From assembly GCF_014698845.1 (NCBI RefSeq), contig NZ_JACJTV010000005.1, forward strand, positions 124,001 through 188,000: DNA of 64,000 nucleotides. The letters are read 5' to 3'. Positions within the stretch are counted from its first letter, which is position 1; every line of letters starts with the position of its first letter. Made by a program: the position numbers and the translations under genes. The notes below the pieces were generated by a model. The model was given only the letters and a program-made list of their open reading frames with translations. It had not been told where the DNA came from and did no database searches. The stretch comes from Coleofasciculus sp. FACHB-1120 (GTDB lineage: Bacteria; Cyanobacteriota; Cyanobacteriia; Cyanobacteriales; FACHB-T130). Below are positions 56,101 to 64,000 of the stretch, in pieces.

Positions 56101-57906
56101 GTGCCATCGGCTTTTGTGTTGTTGGAGGCTTTACCACTAACACCGAATGGTAAATTAGATAGGCGATCGCTTCCAGTTCCAGATCTCACTCGTTCCCCAA
56201 CTGAAGCAGCTTACACCGCACCTCAAACCACAAGGGAAGAAGTTCTGGCGAGAGTTTGGTCGCAGGCTCTGGGAGTTGATAAAATTGGCATTCACGATAA
56301 CTTCTTTGAGTTAGGTGGAGATTCTATCTTGAGTCTTCAGATAATCTCTAAAGCGCGTGATGCAGGACTTCAGCTAAGTCCAAAACAAATTTTTCAATAT
56401 CAGACAATTGCAGAGTTAGCGGCGGTAGCGGGTACCACCCAAACGATAATTGAAGCTGAACAAGGTATCGTGACTGGATCAGTGCTTCTGACACCAATTC
56501 AGCAATGGTTCTTTGAACAAAATTTACTCGATGCTCACCACTGGAATCAGGCAGTTTTGCTAGAAACCAGGCAAAAATTAGATATTACTTGGTTGGAGAA
56601 GTCGGTACAGGCACTACTGAGACATCACGATGCACTGCGATTGCGTTTTGTCAAAGATGCATCCGGTTGGCAACAGTTTCACGCTAATGTTGATGAAGTA
56701 ATACCACTCATCAAACTTGATTTTTCTAACCTATCAGAAACCCAACAAAAACAAGCAATTGAAGATACGGCTAATGAACTTCAAGCTAGCTTAAATTTAT
56801 CTGAAGGGTCGCTGATTCGAGTTGCTTTATTTCAGCTTGGCGACAATCAACCGAACCGTTTGCTGATTGTCATTCATCACTTAGCGGTTGATGGTGTTTC
56901 CTGGCGAGTTCTACTTGAAGATTTACAGACAAGTTACGAACAAATCAGTCAAGGCAAATCAAGTCAGCTTCCGCCTAAAACAACTTCGTTTAAACAGTGG
57001 TCTGAAAAATTACGAGAGTATGCAAATTCAGCCGCATTAAAGCAAGAACTAAATTATTGGTTGGCAGAATTACAAAAACCGATTTCTTGCTTACCCGTAG
57101 ATGCTAACGGAATCAATACAATGGCTACGGCTCAAACTGTATCCGTTAGCTTGAGCCAAGACGAAACTCAAGCTCTATTACAAGAGGTTCCCAAGGTTTA
57201 TAACACCCAAATAAACGATGTGTTACTAACTGCTTTGGGACAAGCTTTTTCGCAATGGACGGGGATGGATTCGGTTCTCGTGGATCTGGAGGGGCATGGA
57301 CGAGAGACGTTCTCTGAATCAATTGATTTATCTCGCACGGTAGGCTGGTTTACTTCAGTCTTTCCCGTGTTGCTGACGGGTAAAAATAGCCAACCCGGAG
57401 AAGCTTTAAAAGCAGTTAAAGAACAACTGCGCCGGATTCCCAATCGTGGCTTTGGCTATGGGGTGTTGCGCTACCTCAGCAGCGAAGAAATCGCCTTGAA
57501 ACTAAAAGCGTTACCTCAAGCGGAGGTAACTTTCAACTATCTCGGTCAATTTGACCAAAGTTTACCGCCATCCTCGCTATTTAAAATCGCCTCCGAATCT
57601 ACTGGAAACCTTTACAGCCCACGGGGAAGCCGAGCCTATCTATTAGAAATTAATGGATTCGTTGCAGTCGGTCAACTGCGCCTGGAATGGAGTTTTAGCG
57701 AAGCCGTACATCGCCGGGAAACGGTGCAGAGACTGGCTGAGGGATATATAGAAGCGTTGCGATCGCTTATTGCCCACTGTCAATCTCCAGAAGCAGGCGG
57801 CTACACTCCCTCAGACTTTATCGCCGCCAAAGCTAGTACCAGCGACTTTGATAAGTTGCTTGCCCAAATTAGTCAATCTACCAAAGGCAGCCGCCATGAA
57901 AGTTGA
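53116..57906 (+). CDS. NRPS module: C-A(Orn-like pocket)-PCP-E
   Basis: 1596 residues. GGGAG just before ATG 53116 supports the start. C (about 25-460, HHIISDGWS with H158/H159), A (about 490-1020, YTSGSTGKAKG near 635), PCP (about 1035-1100, GGDSIL) and an epimerisation domain (about 1110-1560, HHLAVDGVSWR and NYLGQFD) are all intact. Pocket residues read D-V-G-E-L-C-S-I-D, nearest by eye to the published Orn code DVGEIGSID, with two changes. A basic or polar side chain is a cautious guess. E should deliver the D-isomer, which agrees with the DCL-type C domain beginning the next protein. A diverged repeat lies before A7 (about 862-885). Confidence 0.92.
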   Translation: MTLHSSWDATTDIQETDIQEDDIFVLPTSFAQARLWFLDQFEPGSPFYNIPAAVRLTGKLNVVALEQSLNEMVQRHEALRTTFAVEDGQPVQVIRTNITLNLLILDLTALPITEREAEIYARANAEIQQPFDLTQIPLWRVTLLRMDEADHVLLLTMHHIISDGWSLAVFLREMAALYEAFSNSNPSPLPELPIQYADFAVWQRDWLQGKVLETQLNYWKQQLSGSLPVLQLPSDRPRPAIQSYTGKKQFFVLSKTLTAALKSLSQQTGVTLFMTLLAAFKTLAHRYTNQDDLIVGSAIANRNRAEVEGLIGLFVNTLVLRTDLSGNPTFKELLNRVREVTLGAYAHQDLPFEKLVEELQPERDLSQNPLFQVWFALNNAPMPAMQLASGLTVTPLEVDSGTAQFDLSLDMVERGEELIGSFEYNTDLFDATTITRMVGHFQTLLEGIVADCDRHLSHLPLLTEAERHQLLVQWNDTQESSPINLCIHQLFEAQVEKTPNAISVVFENQQLTYVELNAKANQLAHHLQKLGVKPEVLVGICVERSLEMIVGILGILKAGGAYVPLDPAYPSERLAFMLSDTQVPVLLTQHLLLKSLPQHKAKVVCLDADWEVISQNSTKNPLTKVTADNLAYIIYTSGSTGKAKGVMIQHSSLVSIYLAWEDTYQLRAAQSCHLQMANFSFDVFTGDLIRALCSGGKLVLCPRELLLEPPKLYELMLRKKVNCAEFVPAVLRCLVQYLEENNKRLDFMRMLICGSDSWYVREYEKIRQFCGSQTRLINSFGLTEATIDSSYFEGTSNLSSEQLVPIGRPFANTQLYILDSHLQPLPVGVPGELYVGGAGLARGYLNRHELTQEKFIFNPFRVRNSSPSPLFASRVGGKEICNEPESRLYKTGDLARFLPDGNVEFIGRIDYQVKIRGYRIELGEIEGVLSQHPEVREAVVLADENESGNQRLIAYIVSHLGKVELGQAHGDTSLQDAEFLKELRSFLKEKLPHYMVPSAFVLLEALPLTPNGKLDRRSLPVPDLTRSPTEAAYTAPQTTREEVLARVWSQALGVDKIGIHDNFFELGGDSILSLQIISKARDAGLQLSPKQIFQYQTIAELAAVAGTTQTIIEAEQGIVTGSVLLTPIQQWFFEQNLLDAHHWNQAVLLETRQKLDITWLEKSVQALLRHHDALRLRFVKDASGWQQFHANVDEVIPLIKLDFSNLSETQQKQAIEDTANELQASLNLSEGSLIRVALFQLGDNQPNRLLIVIHHLAVDGVSWRVLLEDLQTSYEQISQGKSSQLPPKTTSFKQWSEKLREYANSAALKQELNYWLAELQKPISCLPVDANGINTMATAQTVSVSLSQDETQALLQEVPKVYNTQINDVLLTALGQAFSQWTGMDSVLVDLEGHGRETFSESIDLSRTVGWFTSVFPVLLTGKNSQPGEALKAVKEQLRRIPNRGFGYGVLRYLSSEEIALKLKALPQAEVTFNYLGQFDQSLPPSSLFKIASESTGNLYSPRGSRAYLLEINGFVAVGQLRLEWSFSEAVHRRETVQRLAEGYIEALRSLIAHCQSPEAGGYTPSDFIAAKASTSDFDKLLAQISQSTKGSRHES
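55699..55770. repeat. Diverged in-frame repeat remnant in the Orn-like A domain
   Basis: TCATCCCCTAGCCCCCTCTT...AGAGTGGGGGGAAA retains one hairpin arm pair. It encodes about 24 extra residues (SSPSPLFASRVGGKEI) at the same A6-A7 loop as the other copies. It is the most decayed member in the cluster. Confidence 0.65.
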
Positions 57907-60900
57907 AAATTTAGAAGACATTTACGAACTTTCACCGATGCAGCAGGGGTTGCTGTTTCATACGCTGTATGCCCCGGAATCGGGAATGTATTTCGAGCAG
58001 TATAGCTGGACGGTGCAAGGAGATTTTAATACCTTGGCGTTTAAGCAAGCTTGGCAACAAGTAATCGACAGACATCCGATTTTGCGGACTGCCTTCTTTT
58101 GGGAAGATTTGGAAAAGCCTTATCAAGTGGTGTACCGCCAAGCTGAACTGATTTGGGAGGAACAAGATTGGCGGCAAATGTCGCGGGATTTGCAAGCAGA
58201 ATGGTTAGAAATGTTTTTGCAAGCAGATCGCGATCGCGATTTCGACCTTTCCCAAGCCCCCTTGATGCGTCTCGCCTTGATCCAATTGGCAAATGATGCC
58301 TATCAAGTGGTTTGGAGCCATCACCACATCCTTTTAGATGGTTGGTCGGGTCCCTTGGTATTTAAGGAAGTTTACGCCTTTTATCAAGCCTTCTGCCAAG
58401 GTCAAGAATTACACCTACAACGCCCCCGTCCGTTCCGGGAATACATTACCTGGCTCCAACAGCAAGACTTATCGAAAGCGGAAGCGTTCTGGAGAAAGAC
58501 ACTGCAAGGCTTTACCGCACCGACTCCTCTAGGGCTAGACCGGATGCACAACCAGGCGAGTCTAGAAAAGAACGAGAACGAGCAGCAAATCAAGCTATCG
58601 CAGTCTGTCAGCGCGGCTCTCGAATCCTTAGCACGGCAGCATCGCTTAACGATTAACACCTTAGTGCAAGGCGCTTGGGCGATTCTGCTGAGTCGCTACA
58701 GCGGCGAACAGGATGTCGTCTTTGGGGCAATTTCTTCTGGGCGTCCAACCGATTTGGTGGGAGTAGAATCCATTGTCGGGATGTTTGTCAACACCTTGCC
58801 AATGCGGGTAGATGTCAATCCTGAAGCCGAGCTTTTGCCCTGGTTAAATCGTTTCCAAGCTCAACAAGCGGAGATGCGTCAGTACGAGTACAGTCCGCTT
58901 GTCAAAATTCAGGGATGGAGTGAAATTCCTGCCAACATATCTTTCTTTGAAAGCATCGTTACCTTAGAGAACTATCCCGTTGAACCCGAACAATGGGAAG
59001 AAAATCAGAACCTAAAGATATACAATTTGCAGGTTTTTGAGAAGACAAACTATCCCCTAACGATCATGGCAGGAACGGGAACCCAGTTGTTGCTCAAAAT
59101 TTTGTACGACGATCGCCGTTTTGATGCCGCCACAATTACTCGGATGCTAGGGCATTTCCAAATATTGTTGGAAAGCATTGCGGCTAATCCTAATCAGCGT
59201 CTTGCTGACTTGCCAATTTTGACCGCGTCAGAACGGTATCAGTTGTTGGTGGAGTTTAACCAAACTCAATATTGTTTGGCAAACCCAACCCCCCAGCCCC
59301 CTTCCCTCGCAGGGAAGGGGGAGCATGACTCCCCTCTCCTTGCAGGAGAGTGGCAGAGGGAGAGGTTAACCCAAGAGTATAGCTACTCGGCTCAATCCCC
59401 AATTAGGCAGTGCATTCATCAGTTATTTGAAAAACAAGTAGAACGAACACCAGACGCTGTTGCAGTAGTTTTTGAAAACCAACAACTCACCTACGCCGAA
59501 CTCAACAATCGAGCGAATCAACTCGCACATCATCTACAGAAACTCGGCGTGAAGCCAGAAGTTTTAGTAGGGATTTTTGTAGAGCGTTCCCTAGAAATGG
59601 TTATTGGAATTTTAGGAATTCTCAAAGCGGGTGGCGCTTATGTACCCTTAGATCCTGCTTATCCTCCAGAGCGCTTGGCTTTCATATTGTCAGATGCTCA
59701 AGTCCAAGTGTTGTTAACTCAACAACAGCTAGTAGCCTCGCTTCCTAAAACGTCAGCTAAAGTCGTTTGTCTTGATTGTGAGTGGGAACTTATCGCCCAA
59801 GAAAGCCAAGACAATGTTAAGGGTGAAACGACAGGCGAAAACCTGGCTTATGTAATTTATACATCGGGTTCCACAGGTAAACCCAAAGGCGTATTAATTA
59901 ATCACTCAAATATTGTTCGCCTATTTGCCGCTACCGAATCGCGGTTTCATTTCAACCAACAAGAAGTTTGGACGCTGTTTCACTCTTATGCCTTTGACTT
60001 CTCGGTTTGGGAAATTTGGGGAGCCTTAATTTACGGCGGACGGTTAGTAGTAGTGCCTTACTGGGTTAGCCGTTCGCCGGAAGCTTTTTATGAATTGTTG
60101 TGCAAAGAACGAGTTACAGTTCTCAACCAAACTCCTTCAGCTTTTCGACAACTAATTCAAGTAGAGCAATCTTTAACAACTCCTAGAAACTTGGCTTTGC
60201 GTTGGGTTATTTTTGGAGGGGAAGCACTAGAACTTCAAAGCTTAAAACCCTGGTGCGAGCGCCACGGAGATCGATTTCCTCAATTGGTGAATATGTACGG
60301 GATTACGGAAACCACCGTACACGTCACTTTTCGCCCAATAACAACAGCCGATTTGCGCGAAGATGCAGGAAGTGTAATTGGCATTCCCATCCCTAATTTG
60401 CAGGTTTATGTACTAGATGCACACCAAAATCTTCTGCCTATTGGCGTTCCGGGTGAGATGTATGTCGGGGGTGCGGGTTTAGCGCGGGGTTATCTGAATC
60501 GCCCTGAACTGACAGCAGAAAAGTTCATTCCCAATCCATTTTTACAGCAGTCAGAAAAGTCGGAATTACTGTACAAAACTGGAGATTTAGCGAGATATCT
60601 CCCGAATGGTGAATTGGAATATTTGGGACGCATCGACCACCAAGTTAAAGTGCGGGGCTTCCGGATTGAACTGGGCGAAATTGAAGCGGTACTCAGCCAA
60701 CATCCAGCCGTGCAGCAAACGGTAGTGATTGCCAGAGAGGATAATTCTAGCTATAAGAATTTAGTTGCTTATGTCGTACCGATGCCAGCGGAAGCTGCAA
60801 CAACACCCTTACAACTGCGCTCATTCCTCAAGGAGAAGCTACCCGATTACATGGTACCTTCTGCCTTTGTACTGCTAGAGGCAATTCCTTTAACACCCAA

Positions 60901-62662
60901 CGGAAAAATCGATCGACGCTTATTAAATACCCTTGGCAAAATAAACCCCTACCTTGAAAAAAACTTTGTTGCGCCACGTACACCCATTGAACAAGCAGTT
61001 GCCGATATTTATGCTCAAATTCTAAATTTACAGCAGGTAGGATGCTCTGATAACTTCTTTGAATTAGGCGGTCACTCGCTACTCGCTATGCAAGTAACTT
61101 CCCGGCTGCGGGAAACTTTCCAAGTCGAATTACCGCTACGGACTTTATTTGAGTCACCAACTGTTGCGGAATTAGCTGAAGTAATTTCCTCAACTCAGAA
61201 AGCAAAACAAACTTTAAATTCTAGTTCTATTGCACGGGTTTCCCGCAATCAGCCACTACCCCTATCTTTTGCTCAACAACGATTGTGGTTTCTCGATAAT
61301 TTAGAACCCGGTTTGCCTGACTATAATATTCCTGCACCAGTTCGCCTAATAGGGCAATTAGACGTTGCGGCACTAGAGCAAAGCTTTAACGAAATTGTGC
61401 GGCGACACGAAATATTTCGCACCCGTTTCGTGATGGAAGGGCAACCGATTCAAGAAATTGCTCCTAGTATGAAAGTGACATTTCCTGTTATCGACTTGCA
61501 AGCATTTCCAGAGGCGGATCGAGAAGGAAAAATTAAACAACTAATTGCCCAAGAAGCATTAAAACCCTTCGATTTAACTCAAGCACCCCTGTTTCGGATT
61601 AAACTGCTGCAACTCGGTGAGGAAGAGCATATTTTAGTTCTCGTCCTGCACCATATCATCTTCGATTTGTGGTCAATTGGGGTGCTGTTGCAAGAAGTGA
61701 CTGAACTCTACAAAGCTTTTACGACTGGGGAAATTTCTTTGCTGCCTGAATTACCAATCCAATATGCTGATTTTGCGGTTTGGCAGCGGCAATATCTCCA
61801 AGGAGAGGTGCTGGAAAAGCATTTGAGTTATTGGAAACAGCAATTAAGCGGTAATTTACTATTAGAATTCCCAAGCGATCGCTCTAGATCCGCCGTTCAG
61901 TCAAATCGAGGTGCTATCCATTGTTTTGCCTTTCCCAAGGATTTGAGCGATGCAATTCAAGCTTTCAGCCAGCGGGAAGGAGCTACCTTATTTATGACGC
62001 TTTCGGCAGCGTTTAAAACCTTGCTCTATGCCTACACGGGACAGCAAGATATCCTCATCGGATCGCCGATTGCCAATCGCGATCGCGTTGAACTAGAGCC
62101 ACTCATTGGATTCTTTGTCAATACCTTAGTTCTTCGCACTGATTTATCTGGAAATCCCAGCTTTCGAGAATTATTAGCACGGGTGCGCGAAGTCACTTTA
62201 GGCGCTTATGCTCACCAAGATTTGCCATTTGAGAAGTTAGTAGAGGCGCTACAACCCAATCGTAAACAAAGTGAATTTCCCTTGTTTAAGGTATGGTTCG
62301 CGCTGGAAAATGCTCCAATTCCAGATGTAAAACTGCCGAAATTAACGCTTAGTTCAGTTGAATTTTACAGCGGTATCGCACGATACGACTTAAGACTGGG
62401 ATTAACGGAGACAGGCGCAGGTTTAAGAGGCTCATTAGAGTACAAAACTGAGTTATTCGATGCTGCAACGATTGCTCGAATCGTCGAACATTTAGAAGCT
62501 ATTGTGCGCCAAGCCGTGGCACAACCAGAGATTAAATTAGAACAACTTGCAGCAATAATTACGCAAGCCGAACAACAACAGCAAATCGCCCAAGAAAAAG
62601 AACTCGCACAAACTAGCCTGCAAAAGTTAAAGCGAGTTAAACGTAAGGCACTGCATGGATAG
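57896..62662 (+). CDS. NRPS: C(DCL)-A(Thr)-PCP-C with unusual terminal C domain
   Basis: I place the start at ATG 57896 (MKVENLEDIYELSPMQQGLL), overlapping the preceding stop by 11 bases; a longer frame from 57770 duplicates coding of the upstream gene. C1 (about 5-445, HHHILLDGWS with H143/H144) is DCL-like. A (about 500-1015) has pocket D-F-W-N-I-G-M-V-H, the Thr code. PCP is at about 1030-1095 (GGHSLL). C2 (about 1120-1550) reads HHIIFDLWS at H1252-H1253, with Leu where Gly is usual, and ends the protein in a basic, Gln-rich helix. A repeat-derived insert sits in the C-A linker (about 462-491). C2 may condense with the next protein or serve as a docking domain. Confidence 0.92.
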   Translation: MKVENLEDIYELSPMQQGLLFHTLYAPESGMYFEQYSWTVQGDFNTLAFKQAWQQVIDRHPILRTAFFWEDLEKPYQVVYRQAELIWEEQDWRQMSRDLQAEWLEMFLQADRDRDFDLSQAPLMRLALIQLANDAYQVVWSHHHILLDGWSGPLVFKEVYAFYQAFCQGQELHLQRPRPFREYITWLQQQDLSKAEAFWRKTLQGFTAPTPLGLDRMHNQASLEKNENEQQIKLSQSVSAALESLARQHRLTINTLVQGAWAILLSRYSGEQDVVFGAISSGRPTDLVGVESIVGMFVNTLPMRVDVNPEAELLPWLNRFQAQQAEMRQYEYSPLVKIQGWSEIPANISFFESIVTLENYPVEPEQWEENQNLKIYNLQVFEKTNYPLTIMAGTGTQLLLKILYDDRRFDAATITRMLGHFQILLESIAANPNQRLADLPILTASERYQLLVEFNQTQYCLANPTPQPPSLAGKGEHDSPLLAGEWQRERLTQEYSYSAQSPIRQCIHQLFEKQVERTPDAVAVVFENQQLTYAELNNRANQLAHHLQKLGVKPEVLVGIFVERSLEMVIGILGILKAGGAYVPLDPAYPPERLAFILSDAQVQVLLTQQQLVASLPKTSAKVVCLDCEWELIAQESQDNVKGETTGENLAYVIYTSGSTGKPKGVLINHSNIVRLFAATESRFHFNQQEVWTLFHSYAFDFSVWEIWGALIYGGRLVVVPYWVSRSPEAFYELLCKERVTVLNQTPSAFRQLIQVEQSLTTPRNLALRWVIFGGEALELQSLKPWCERHGDRFPQLVNMYGITETTVHVTFRPITTADLREDAGSVIGIPIPNLQVYVLDAHQNLLPIGVPGEMYVGGAGLARGYLNRPELTAEKFIPNPFLQQSEKSELLYKTGDLARYLPNGELEYLGRIDHQVKVRGFRIELGEIEAVLSQHPAVQQTVVIAREDNSSYKNLVAYVVPMPAEAATTPLQLRSFLKEKLPDYMVPSAFVLLEAIPLTPNGKIDRRLLNTLGKINPYLEKNFVAPRTPIEQAVADIYAQILNLQQVGCSDNFFELGGHSLLAMQVTSRLRETFQVELPLRTLFESPTVAELAEVISSTQKAKQTLNSSSIARVSRNQPLPLSFAQQRLWFLDNLEPGLPDYNIPAPVRLIGQLDVAALEQSFNEIVRRHEIFRTRFVMEGQPIQEIAPSMKVTFPVIDLQAFPEADREGKIKQLIAQEALKPFDLTQAPLFRIKLLQLGEEEHILVLVLHHIIFDLWSIGVLLQEVTELYKAFTTGEISLLPELPIQYADFAVWQRQYLQGEVLEKHLSYWKQQLSGNLLLEFPSDRSRSAVQSNRGAIHCFAFPKDLSDAIQAFSQREGATLFMTLSAAFKTLLYAYTGQQDILIGSPIANRDRVELEPLIGFFVNTLVLRTDLSGNPSFRELLARVREVTLGAYAHQDLPFEKLVEALQPNRKQSEFPLFKVWFALENAPIPDVKLPKLTLSSVEFYSGIARYDLRLGLTETGAGLRGSLEYKTELFDAATIARIVEHLEAIVRQAVAQPEIKLEQLAAIITQAEQQQQIAQEKELAQTSLQKLKRVKRKALHG
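59281..59366. repeat. In-frame double hairpin repeat in the C-A linker of the Thr module
   Basis: AACCCCCCAGCCCCCTTCCC...AGGGAAGGGGGAG followed by TCCCCTCTCC...GGAGAG is a full-length copy encoding about 29 residues (PTPQPPSLAGKGEHDSPLLA). Unlike the others it lies before, not inside, the A domain. Confidence 0.88.
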
Positions 62663-62745
62663 AACCTAACCCCCCAAGCCCTTCCCTTGCAGGGAAGGGG
62701 GAGGCGGAAGATCCTCTACTACGAGGATAGGGGTTAGGGATAGGT
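62663..62745. repeat. Intergenic copy of the GC-rich double hairpin repeat
   Basis: CCTAACCCCCCAAGCCCTTC...AGGGAAGGGGGAG and a second arm pair ending GGGGTTAGG fill the gap between the Thr module gene and the hydroxylase gene. It could also act as a transcription attenuator. Confidence 0.85.
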
Positions 62746-62793
62746 CAGATCGGGAGTTACGCACAATATTCTGCTTTCTGCAAGAAACTAAGT

Positions 62794-63849
62794 ATGACAA
62801 TGAACATCCCAAAATCGCCCAAACTCAGCCTTAAAAAAGTAGGGACCGCCCAGAGAAAATCAATTACTGTCTCAGAAGGTGAATTGATTAAAGTAGCACC
62901 CCTACAACCTAACCAACCTTTGCCGCTCGTTATCGAACCAATAGTAGACGGCTTAGACTTAATTAGTTGGATGCGAAATAATCGTTTATTTATTGAGACT
63001 CAACTTCCCAATTCTGGAGGAATACTCTTCCGCAACTTCAAAATTAATGGGATTGAAGTATTTGAGCAGTTCGTTAAAGCCAGTTCTGATGGTAAACTTT
63101 TACCGTATCAAGAAGGTTCATCACCGCGTACTCTGGTGAAGGACAATGTTTATACTTCCACCGACTATCCAGCCGATCAAACTATCTTTCTTCACAGCGA
63201 ACTTTCCTACGCCAATATATGGCCTTTAAAGATTTATTTTCATTGTGTAAAGGCTGCGGAACAAGGTGGAGAAACGCCAATTGCGGATATTCGGAAAGTC
63301 TGCGATCACATTTCCCCCAAAACACGCGATCGCTTTCTCCAAAAACAAGTGATGTATGTTCGCAACTTTAGCGGTGGACTCGGACTTCCCTGGCAAAAAG
63401 CGTTTCAAACTTCAGATAAAACCGTTGTCGAAGCATACTGTCATGAGAACGGCATTGAGATGGAGTGGAAAGAAGGCGACAAGCTGCGAACTCGTCAAAT
63501 TCGTCCGGCGGTAGTTAACCACCCGAAAACTGGCGAAACAGTTTGGTTTAATCATGCAGCTTTCTTTCACGTATCAACGCTAGAAGCAAAAATTCGCCAA
63601 GCATTGTCAGCCTTTTCGGAAATTGAGCTTCCCTATAACACTTATTACGGAGATGGTTCCCCCATTGAACCCGAAGTTTTAGAGGAAATTCGTTCCGCTT
63701 ATCGCCAAGAAACTGTGATGTTTCCTTGGCAAGCCGGAGATATTTTGATGCTCGACAATATGTTAACGGCTCACGGAAGAACACCCTTCGCCGGTTCGCG
63801 CCAAGTTGTTGTAGGCATGGCTGAACCTTTTAGCAGCAGCCATATTTAA
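62794..63849 (+). CDS. TauD/SyrP-like Fe(II)/2-oxoglutarate hydroxylase
   Basis: 351 residues of the TauD/TfdA clade that includes SyrP-type NRPS hydroxylases. The metal ligands are H134 and E136 (FLHSELSY, the HxE form) and H327 (LTAHGRTPF), with the downstream Arg in GSRQVVVG for 2-oxoglutarate. WPLKIYFHCVKAAEQGGETP is typical of the amino-acid beta-hydroxylase group. Members hydroxylate carrier-bound Asp, Asn or similar residues at the beta carbon, often in siderophores. Its position between two NRPS genes and after an unusual terminal C domain supports action on a tethered residue of this pathway. Which residue is not evident. Confidence 0.9.
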   Translation: MTMNIPKSPKLSLKKVGTAQRKSITVSEGELIKVAPLQPNQPLPLVIEPIVDGLDLISWMRNNRLFIETQLPNSGGILFRNFKINGIEVFEQFVKASSDGKLLPYQEGSSPRTLVKDNVYTSTDYPADQTIFLHSELSYANIWPLKIYFHCVKAAEQGGETPIADIRKVCDHISPKTRDRFLQKQVMYVRNFSGGLGLPWQKAFQTSDKTVVEAYCHENGIEMEWKEGDKLRTRQIRPAVVNHPKTGETVWFNHAAFFHVSTLEAKIRQALSAFSEIELPYNTYYGDGSPIEPEVLEEIRSAYRQETVMFPWQAGDILMLDNMLTAHGRTPFAGSRQVVVGMAEPFSSSHI

Positions 63850-63872
63850 TACAGCCTAGATGAAGTTTAAAA

Positions 63873-64000
63873 ATGGAAAATAAAGTTTTAAAAATGCCAA
63901 ACGATACTATTCAGGGATTCCAAATCTCTCCCCAGCAAAAACGCCTTTGGGGATTGCAACAACTTGATTCAAATCAAGATTATCAAGCTAGGTGTTATCT
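63873..64000 (+). CDS. NRPS, start of a condensation domain (runs off right edge)
   Basis: ATG 63873 opens a frame with no stop to the window end (42 codons). After MENKVLKMPNDTIQ it reads GFQISPQQKRLWGLQQLD, the first core motif (C1) of an NRPS condensation domain. The assembly line therefore continues. It follows the hydroxylase gene after 23 bases on the same strand. Confidence 0.75.
   Translation, partial: MENKVLKMPNDTIQGFQISPQQKRLWGLQQLDSNQDYQARCY

Noticed and set aside
57770-57895. Longer start for the Thr-module NRPS
   Set aside because: The extra 42 residues come from a shifted frame of the preceding E-domain gene; ATG 57896 begins directly at the C-domain motif.

Overview
The window comes from a cyanobacterium, probably a large-genome filamentous type. 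The octamer GCGATCGC (HIP1) recurs throughout. There is a CpcS/CpeS-type phycobiliprotein lyase, an NblB/CpcE-type HEAT protein, a SigG-type sigma factor with its anti-sigma partner, WD40/STAND NTPases, SLH proteins and a FAAL-NRPS/PKS pathway. No rRNA, tRNA, CRISPR array or transposase gene was found by eye.

Layout. 1-562: N-terminal part of a STAND (NB-ARC) ATPase, minus strand, running off the left edge. 563-1345: no gene. 1346-4813: a large lipoxygenase with three START/SRPBCC-like modules and a C2-like module in front. 4978-5958: aldo/keto reductase. 6202-8823: leuS (minus). 9198-9611: gamma-glutamylcyclotransferase-like protein, separated by a strong terminator hairpin from anti-sigma factor and sigG (9668-11275, minus). 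11552-15130: HTH-NB-ARC-WD40 protein with 14 WD repeats (minus). 15456-18520: three plus-strand genes, a lysozyme-like protein with a peptidoglycan-binding domain, a second cell-wall-type protein and a membrane protein. 18552-24527 (minus): purU, then a Gld-type ABC exporter set (ATPase, permease, GldG-like and DUF4340-like proteins). 24627-26684: beta-helix protein with six SLH modules. 26940-30298: unknown cyanobacterial gene, cpcS-like lyase, small RTX protein, HEAT protein and Lin0512-family protein. 30360-34129 (minus): MFS exporter, iron-siderophore-type binding lipoprotein and sucrase/ferredoxin-like protein.

35119-64000 is one co-directional NRPS/PKS assembly line that continues past the right edge: FAAL-ACP-C-A-PCP; KS-AT-KR-ACP; a stand-alone luciferase-like monooxygenase; C-A-PCP-C-A-PCP; C-A-PCP-E; C-A-PCP-C; a TauD/SyrP-like hydroxylase; and the start of another condensation domain. 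Specificity residues read by eye suggest fatty acyl - Ser - C2 beta-hydroxy unit (perhaps alpha-hydroxylated) - Asn-like (possibly D) - Ser - D-amino acid with an Orn-like pocket - Thr - further residues. With the divergent MFS, siderophore-binding and sucrase/ferredoxin genes, an iron-chelating lipopeptide is a reasonable hypothesis, not a demonstrated product.

The most unusual structural signal is a family of GC-rich inverted repeats. Copies lie in intergenic DNA and also in frame inside coding sequences. Four of the five amino-acid-activating A domains carry a copy or remnant at the same loop before core motif A7. Another lies in a C-A linker, and probable remnants lie in leuS and in one WD40 blade.
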